From a virus, in IMG/VR virus record IMGVR_UViG_3300008108_000057, positions 1-64,000 of that record: a DNA stretch of 64,000 bases, one strand, 5' to 3'. A program made the position numbers and the translations under genes. Under the pieces are notes generated by a model. It ran no database searches, had not been told where the DNA came from, and was given only the letters and a program-made list of their open reading frames with translations. Below, one piece after another: positions 58,382 to 64,000 of the stretch. Numbering within the stretch: position 1 is the first letter of the stretch; every line of letters starts with the position of its first letter.

Positions 58382-60595
58382 TTGGTTGCAACTGCTGATA
58401 ATGGTACTGAAGATGATACATATATTGCCGCAGGTATCGGTAGTAGTCAACATAGTGTTTCAGACTATACTTTGGTTGGACCAAACGATGGATACCTTTA
58501 TGTGTCAGGTAACACAACTACTGGTGGTGGTGATCTTGTAATAGGTACATTTTTACCCCAAAATGATGTAATAATTGCCGCAGGCGGCATGAATACAGAA
58601 AATGAACAGATGCGTATCATCGGTTCAAGCAACACAATTAGTATTCGTTCTAATGTAAATTCAAGTTTAGCTAAAAGTGTACTTCTAGGACCCATTGCAA
58701 ATCTTCATATCACTGGAGGAAGTACAGGTCAATTATTATCTACTGATGGTTCTGGAAATTTAAGTTTTATCAATTCTCCAGCAGACTTAGCTTCTGCTGC
58801 TTATGCTCAAGCTAATAATGCATCAAGTAATACTGTAGCTATACAGGCAGTTAATGATCTACAGAATACTAATATTACTTCAGTAAACACTTTTGCTGCA
58901 TCAGCATTTAATAGTGCTAATGCTGGAGTTACTCTAGCAACTGCTGCTTTTGAGGTAGCAAATACCGCAGCAGGTAATACTGTGGCTCTACAGTCACAGA
59001 TGACTACCACAAATACTAATATTACATCAGTAAACACATTTGCTGGTTCTGCTTTTAATTCTGCTAATGCAGGAGTAACTTTAGCAACGGCTGCCTTTGA
59101 AGCAGCAAACACCGCAGCAGGTAATACTGTTTACCTACAAACAGTTAATAACCTACAAAATACAAATATTACTGCTGTTAATACGTTTGCTCAAGCAGCT
59201 TATGATAAGGCGAATACTGGAGGTGGTGGAAGTGATACTGTAGCATTCGCTGCTTATGCTCAAGCTAATAATGCATCAAGTAATACTGTAGCCTTGCAAG
59301 CAGTTAATGATCTACAGAATACCAATATTACTTCAGTCAATACATTTACTCAGGCAGCATATAACTCAGCAAATGCAGGAGTAACTTTAGCAACGGCTGC
59401 CTTTGAAGCAGCAAACACCGCAGGATCAAATACTGTATACTTACAAGCAGTTAATGATCTACAGAATACCAATATTACTAGTGTTAATACCTTTGCTCAA
59501 GCAGGATTCAACAAAGCAAATGATGCAGTACAAACAGGGTTCACAACAATATCTGCAAATGCTGTTTCAATTACACCAGCAAATAATGCAGACACCTTAA
59601 CAATTAATCCTGGTACCAATATAACAATATCTGCATGTACCACTACAAAAACAATTACAATTAATTCGACAGCAAGTGGTGGTGGAGGTGGAAGTACAAC
59701 ATTAATATCTGACGTTAGGTCTTTTATTGCCAATAGTGGACAAACAGTATTTACTGTTCCTACATATGTTGTAGGAGAAAATAGAATTAGAGTATTTGTT
59801 AACGGTGTAAGACAAAATAATGTTGTCGATTATGCTGAAACTAATCCAACAACTATAACTTTAAATCCTGCGGCTGACGCAGGTGATAATGTTGTTTTTG
59901 AAGTTACTGCCTTTGATGGAGCATTAACTCCAAACCAAAACACTTGGATTAATAATACTGATACTTTTGCTAAAATGGCTGCCTTTACTGCCAATGCAGC
60001 ATATAATACAGCAAACACTCCACCAACTAGAGGAATAACAACAGACGCTAGTTATTATCCAGTTTTTGTTGACGCTAATAATTCTACCGCATTAGTTGAA
60101 TCACTTCATACCAACTTAAATTTAAATTATAATCCTTCCACTTCATTACTATTTGTATCTTCTGCTAACATATTATCTTTAGGTGTTGGAACAGCACCAT
60201 CTCCAACTGGTGGTGATATTCGTGCATCCAACAATATTACTGCATTCTTCTCTGATGAAAGATTGAAAATAAACATCAAACCTATTGATAATGCATTAGA
60301 AAAGATACAAGAAATTTCTGGTGTATACTATAATACAAATGAATTGGCTAGAACATACGGTTATACTGACACATCCGAACATGTCGGTGTTATAGCACAA
60401 CAAATTCAAAGTGTGTTACCACACGCTGTTAAGCCTGCTCCATTCGACACAGACTTTGATAAAAATGGAAATATATTTTCGAAATCTGGAGAAAATTATC
60501 TAACTGTACAGTATGAAAAATTAATTCCTCTCTTAATTCAAGCAATTAAAGAACAGCAAGAACAGATTGATGAGTTGAAACGAAATGCTAAATAA
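58382..60595 (+). pseudogene. Tail fibre gene, 3' part of a frameshifted gene, with S74 chaperone
   Basis: The frame is open well upstream of 58382 and has no good ATG or ribosome site, so it reads as the rest of the gene at 57282. It holds the ATADNGTEDDTYIAAGIG module (also in the protein at 36658), at least five Ala/Asn repeats (AAFEAANTAAGNTVYLQ, NDLQNTNITSVNTF), a SFIANSGQTVFTVPTYVVG beta domain shared with the fibre at 49099, and a C-terminal S74 chaperone (SDERLKINIKPIDNALEKIQ, HVGVIAQQIQSVLP). 737 residues from the TTG at 58382. Confidence 0.7.
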
Positions 60596-60641
60596 TTTTT
60601 CAAATTGTCGGAATTTTTTTATGGTAGGATAAGGAGTACAA

Positions 60642-61601
60642 ATGCCAATCCCTGGCCCAGGTCAATCGTTACCAATAACTACAATTGCTACTGAGTTTGG
60701 TGGCACGGTACCGCATGAAATTAGTGAATATTATCGTGGGGGTGCTTTAGTACCTAATTCTCCCGGTACTGCTACTATTCCTACGAGCGGAACAATAGCA
60801 TATTCAGATTTTTATAATACTTCAGCTACAACAAGAGTTGCAATACCTTTAGTGATTTCAGCGTCAACCGACAACTATAATGTATATACGAGTCGTGGAC
60901 CAACTTATAATCCTGGTAATTCTGATATTACAGTCACAATAAATCCAGGAGTAACTGTAGGAAGCTCAAGCACTCCTGCTTATGCATTTTCGGTGCCTTC
61001 AGAATTTTCTCCTGCTGACACTATAACTGTCATCAATAATGGTCTAATTCAAGGTAAAGGAGGAGCTGGTGGTCGTGGTACTGGCTCAAGCTCAACGTCC
61101 TGTGCCGGTGCTGTTGGTGGTAATGCAATATTTGTTAATAGACCAACAGTTATTACTAATAATGGTACTGTTGCAGCTGGAGGTGGCGGAGGTGGCGGAG
61201 GAGGAGCGAACTTCGTTCCTAGACCGGCCAAGTCAGGAGGACCAAGATATGCACTTGGTGGTGGCGGTGGCGGAGGAGCAAGTGCACCACCATCAGCAGG
61301 TGGTCCTCTAGGTCCTGGCCCATTTCCAGGAACGTCAGCAACGGTAGGTGGTCCAGGTACCAGTCCTGCTGGTGGTACTGGTGGTACTGGAGGAACAAGT
61401 CTTCCAGGGGTTGCAATTGGAGGTGCAGGTGGAGCTGGTGGTGGTAGAGGTGCTGCCGGTACTGCTGGCACAAACCGAACGTATGCACCAAACCCAGCCT
61501 TAGGCCTCGGCGGCGCAGGAGGAGCGGCTGGAAATTATATCGTAGGTAATCCATTCGTAACTTGGCCAGTAACAGGTACCCGACAAGGTGGCGTAGCCTA
61601 A
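60642..61601 (+). CDS. Glycine-rich adhesin-like tail protein, 319 aa
   Basis: N-terminus PITTIATEFGGTVPHEISEY, YRGGALVPN is a phage tail-protein module. A beta domain follows (SDITVTINPGVTVGSSS), then the C-terminal half is glycine-rich in runs (GGGGGGGGGAN, GGGGGGGAS, GGTGGTGGT, GGAGGAGGG). This matches the build of polyglycine receptor-binding tips. It differs from the three glycine-rich proteins at 9948-12106 in N-terminus, so it was recruited separately. An AAGGAG lies at 60630-60635. Confidence 0.65.
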   Translation: MPIPGPGQSLPITTIATEFGGTVPHEISEYYRGGALVPNSPGTATIPTSGTIAYSDFYNTSATTRVAIPLVISASTDNYNVYTSRGPTYNPGNSDITVTINPGVTVGSSSTPAYAFSVPSEFSPADTITVINNGLIQGKGGAGGRGTGSSSTSCAGAVGGNAIFVNRPTVITNNGTVAAGGGGGGGGGANFVPRPAKSGGPRYALGGGGGGGASAPPSAGGPLGPGPFPGTSATVGGPGTSPAGGTGGTGGTSLPGVAIGGAGGAGGGRGAAGTAGTNRTYAPNPALGLGGAGGAAGNYIVGNPFVTWPVTGTRQGGVA

Positions 61602-61618
61602 TAAAAAAAAGGATTTAT

Positions 61619-61960
61619 ATGAACACACTTTATATGAAAATACATCAATTTGAAGAACAGAGTCATTCTTTGATAGTATCATTTGCCTCAGATACGACAG
61701 AACATCAAGATCCGGATAAATATCCAGCATATGCTTATCAGCCGCTACATATGTGGCCAGGCGTAAATGACCCAGAAGAAATAAAAAAACGAATTGCAAT
61801 TTCTGGAATGTATCACGCCGAGCAGCAAGAGCGTGAAGAAAAATTTGTTGCAGATTCAGCAAAAATACAACAGTATAAAGACATGATTGGACAGGTATCT
61901 TCATATTCTATAGAAGATTTGGCACCAACTACTCCTCCCGAATTTGTTATAGAGGTGTGA
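61619..61960 (+). CDS. Hypothetical protein, 113 aa, possible fibre accessory
   Basis: I place the start at 61619, after an AAAAGGA; the longer in-frame start at 61562 would lie inside the glycine-rich gene. The sequence has EEQSHSLIVSFASDTTEHQD, KYPAYAYQPLHMWPG and a helical second half (GMYHAEQQEREEKFVADSAK) ending IEDLAPTTPPEFVIEV. Location just after an adhesin-like gene suggests a chaperone or accessory. No family recognised. Confidence 0.6.
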   Translation: MNTLYMKIHQFEEQSHSLIVSFASDTTEHQDPDKYPAYAYQPLHMWPGVNDPEEIKKRIAISGMYHAEQQEREEKFVADSAKIQQYKDMIGQVSSYSIEDLAPTTPPEFVIEV

Positions 61961-61961
61961 A

Positions 61962-62480
61962 ATGTTTAAATTCCCACCTAAGGTATTAAAGGCATTTGAT
62001 ATACTGGTAGTTAAAACTGAAGTTTTTTCTGGCGCCATATTAACTGTAGAGCCTATATTAGATGGTGTTTTCACAGTTGGATCCAGCTTTGATTATGTTT
62101 GGATGATAAGTAAAGGACGCCTGGTATGTACAGAGACAACTACGGGTGAAGTTGTTGAATTGAGAAAAGGTGAATCTACTCTAACAAAATCTTTTTCAAA
62201 AGGAGAGTGGAGAATGCAGGTTATGGAAGATACAGAAAGTCTATGTGTTAGTCCTTTTTTGAATGAATCAACGTCACAGATAACAGACAAAGTTGCTCCT
62301 TTTGCTATACTTTCTGGACAAAATAAAGCCATATCAAAAGATTCAAAGTTATTTTTAGGATCAGGTTCTTTGCAGATTGATGATCGTACTTTTAATTCTC
62401 CTGCACAAATTCGTTTTTCTAAAGGAAATAAGATAGTTCATGCAAATGAAGATTCTTTTGGGTTTTTTATTTTAACATAA
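61962..62480 (+). CDS. Hypothetical protein, cupin-like beta fold, 172 aa
   Basis: Beta-rich: GAILTVEPILDGVFTVGSSF, VWMISKGRLVCTETTTGEVV, ELRKGESTLTKSFSKGEW resembles a cupin-like barrel but lacks the metal-binding His residues. It starts one base after the preceding stop. It is the last gene before gp13. Function unknown; a structural or assembly role is likely from position. Confidence 0.55.
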   Translation: MFKFPPKVLKAFDILVVKTEVFSGAILTVEPILDGVFTVGSSFDYVWMISKGRLVCTETTTGEVVELRKGESTLTKSFSKGEWRMQVMEDTESLCVSPFLNESTSQITDKVAPFAILSGQNKAISKDSKLFLGSGSLQIDDRTFNSPAQIRFSKGNKIVHANEDSFGFFILT

Positions 62481-62483
62481 ATA
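62476..62483 (+). promoter_or_regulatory. Late-promoter-like CATAAATA before gp13
   Basis: One change from the late consensus, overlapping the preceding stop, 34 bases before the gp13 ATG. The spacing fits a leader of about 25 bases. Confidence 0.55.
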
Positions 62484-62517
62484 TAATAATCTAGAGAACT
62501 CCAACTATAATAAAAAA

Positions 62518-63297
62518 ATGGCCCAAATAACTAACAGACAAGAATTTAAAGACTATTGCCTTCGTCGTTTAGGGTTTCCTGTAATTGATATTAATATCGA
62601 TGACGAGCAGATAGAGGACAGAATTGACGATGCCATGCAATACTGGCAAGACTATCATTTCGACGGCCTACAAAAAGTCTACTATATCAAAGCAGTAACA
62701 CAACAAGATATCAATCAGCGTTATATTGATATGCGTCCATCTGTCACAAAAGATGCATCAAACAATTCTTTAAATATTGTTGGTGTAACTAGAATCTTTC
62801 CTATTCAAGACTCTCAGGCAACAATCAATATGTTTGACCTGCGTTATCAGTTACGTTTAAATGAATTGTATGACTTCACTTCAGCATCTTATATCAATTA
62901 CACATTGACAATGCAACATCTGCGTTCACTGGAAATATTATTTACTGGTGAAGTACCTATTCGTTTTCAGAGACATATGCATAAATTGTTTATTGATTGG
63001 GCATGGGGTGCTTCTGAGGCTCCTGTTGGTACTATAGTTGTTGCTGAGTGTTATGCATTAATTAATCCAGATGTTTATCATGCTGTCTGGGATGATCGTT
63101 GGCTCAAACGATATGCTACAGCACTCATCAAACGCAATTGGGGAGACAACCTCAAAAAGTTTCAAGGCGTTCAATTGTTAGGTGGTGTTACACTAAACGG
63201 TGACAAAATCTACGAAGATGCAGTTGACGAAATCAAACAACTGGAACAAGAAATGGAAAGCAATTACGGCGCACCGCTAGAGTGGTTCATGAACTAA
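62518..63297 (+). CDS. 13: gp13-like neck / head completion protein
   Basis: 259 aa, near T4 gp13 (309 aa). Conserved words include RQEFKDYCLRRLGFPVIDIN, IDDEQIEDRIDDAMQYWQDY, HFDG, DLRYQLRLNELYDF and LIKRNWGDNLKKFQGVQLLGG. This pattern is a hallmark of gp13 in aquatic T4-like phages. gp13 caps the packaged head and prepares tail joining together with gp14, which follows at once. Confidence 0.9.
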   Translation: MAQITNRQEFKDYCLRRLGFPVIDINIDDEQIEDRIDDAMQYWQDYHFDGLQKVYYIKAVTQQDINQRYIDMRPSVTKDASNNSLNIVGVTRIFPIQDSQATINMFDLRYQLRLNELYDFTSASYINYTLTMQHLRSLEILFTGEVPIRFQRHMHKLFIDWAWGASEAPVGTIVVAECYALINPDVYHAVWDDRWLKRYATALIKRNWGDNLKKFQGVQLLGGVTLNGDKIYEDAVDEIKQLEQEMESNYGAPLEWFMN

Positions 63298-63298
63298 G

Positions 63299-64000
63299 AT
63301 GCCAACTAACCATTATTTTAATAACTATAATGCCAAATACACTGAACAACGTTTAGTGGAAGATTTGATTGTTGAATCCATAAAAATAATGGGTGTGACT
63401 TGTTATTATATTCCGACCACTTACAATAATCCAACAGATTTTATATATGGTGAAGATCCTCTGAAAAAGTTTACAACAGCATATCCTATTGAGTTATATC
63501 CAAAAGATGTTATGGATTATAAAGGAGATAAAGATTTCTTTAGTAAGTTTGGTCTTGAGATTAGAAACCATATAACTGTAGTAATGTCAAAAAGAAGTTT
63601 CTCTCAAAGAGTTCCTGTAGATCCTGATTATGGTAGACCAAAAGACGGAGACTTAATTTATATTCCTCCTCTTAATGGTGTAGGTGAACTATATGAGATT
63701 AAGTTCGTTAATCAAGATATGGACATGGCTATGCTTGGTCGTAGAGTTCCATATTTTTATGAATTAGAATTGGAGAAATTCAAGTATTCACATGAAACAA
63801 TTGATACTGGTATACCTGATATTGATATCGTTCAACAAAAAGATGCTTACGCACAAAGATTTACGTTAACTGGAGTTTCAGGTGTTTTTGCTATAGGAGA
63901 AACTATTTTTATTAGTCCAGATATTACTTTAGCAAATGCAACTACAACAGGTATCATTGCAGCTTATGATTCTGCAACTGCAAACTTAGATATTAATACA
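63299..64000 (+). CDS. 14: gp14-like neck protein, 3' end cut by window edge
   Basis: Opens MPTNHYFNNYNAKYTEQRLV, then EDLIVESIKIMGVTCYYIPT and the conserved KDGDLIYIPPLNGVGELYEI, MLGRRVPYFYELELEKFKYS. T4 gp14 is 256 aa; 234 codons are visible and the frame is open to the last base, so the end is missing. It forms the neck with gp13. It starts one base after the gp13 stop. Confidence 0.9.
   Translation, partial: MPTNHYFNNYNAKYTEQRLVEDLIVESIKIMGVTCYYIPTTYNNPTDFIYGEDPLKKFTTAYPIELYPKDVMDYKGDKDFFSKFGLEIRNHITVVMSKRSFSQRVPVDPDYGRPKDGDLIYIPPLNGVGELYEIKFVNQDMDMAMLGRRVPYFYELELEKFKYSHETIDTGIPDIDIVQQKDAYAQRFTLTGVSGVFAIGETIFISPDITLANATTTGIIAAYDSATANLDINT

Noticed and set aside
60598-60608. TTTCAAATTGT shared with the pstS leader (3803-3813)
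   Set aside because: An 11-base match in AT-rich sequence without a common promoter layout; probably chance.
61049-61471. Long proline-rich frame on the minus strand
   Set aside because: It is the antisense shadow of the glycine-rich gene (GGN codons read backwards give Pro); no ribosome site.
1-64000. CRISPR arrays, insertion sequences, attachment sites
   Set aside because: No spaced palindromic repeats, transposase or integrase genes, or terminal inverted repeats are visible; repeats found are all inside fibre, tail or Hint coding sequence.

Overview
The window is a continuous stretch of an AT-rich, tightly packed myovirus genome of the T4-like superfamily. This rests on recognisable relatives of T4 gp4, gp5, gp6, gp8, gp13, gp14, gp25, gp26, gp27, gp32, gp33, gp48, gp53 and gp59 in typical clusters, on T4-type late promoter motifs (TATAAATA and close variants), and on many stop/start overlaps (ATGA, TAATG). 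The gene set most resembles the aquatic T4-like phages (cyanophages, pelagimyophages, methylophages). A Gram-negative host is implied by an outer-membrane phosphate porin, an LpxH-like enzyme and a signal-bearing cell-wall hydrolase. A PQQ precursor peptide (PqqA) and a circularly permuted tmRNA with the tag ANDERFALAA point to a PQQ-using proteobacterium, perhaps a betaproteobacterial methylotroph. The host assignment is inference.

Layout. 1-3.8 kb: a partial metallophosphoesterase and ten small genes of unknown function, several membrane-anchored. 3.9-8 kb: host-remodelling genes: pstS, a phosphate-selective porin, an LpxH-like phosphoesterase, an overlapping 56-aa gene and a glycosyltransferase. 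8-16 kb: five 2OG-Fe(II) oxygenase-like proteins mixed with phoH, three tandem glycine-rich adhesin-like proteins, a RecB-like exonuclease, a DUF2061-like membrane protein and the permuted tmRNA. 16-17 kb: a strong sigma70-type promoter and leader hairpin driving pqqA and a rubrerythrin. 17-19.9 kb: an SleB-type hydrolase, late-transcription coactivator gp33, helicase loader gp59, a deoxynucleotidase and ssDNA-binding gp32, closed by a strong terminator.

19.9-25.7 kb lies on the minus strand and reads gp4, a possible DNA-end protector, a tail-tube-like protein, gp26, a GH19-domain tail protein and a tape-measure-like protein. gp26 ends in a U UUU UUC slippery heptamer whose -1 frame stays open for 66 codons and closes exactly on the start of the next gene. 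This matches the lambda G/GT layout of frameshifted tail-assembly chaperones just upstream of a tape measure.

25.7-64 kb, plus strand, holds baseplate (gp48, gp53, gp27-like, a gp5 split into an OB-fold protein and a separate needle, gp25, gp6, gp7-like, gp8), a 3019-aa structural protein, a long fibre/adhesin cassette with two S74 chaperone domains and YadA-like repeats, and neck proteins gp13 and gp14 (cut by the window end). The 3019-aa protein carries four tandem Hint (hedgehog/intein) modules just before a conserved DPLAQTF site. One fibre gene (57282-60595) is split by an apparent single-base frameshift.

The most unusual points are the phage pqqA, the permuted phage tmRNA, the tandem Hint array, and the probable programmed frameshift in gp26.
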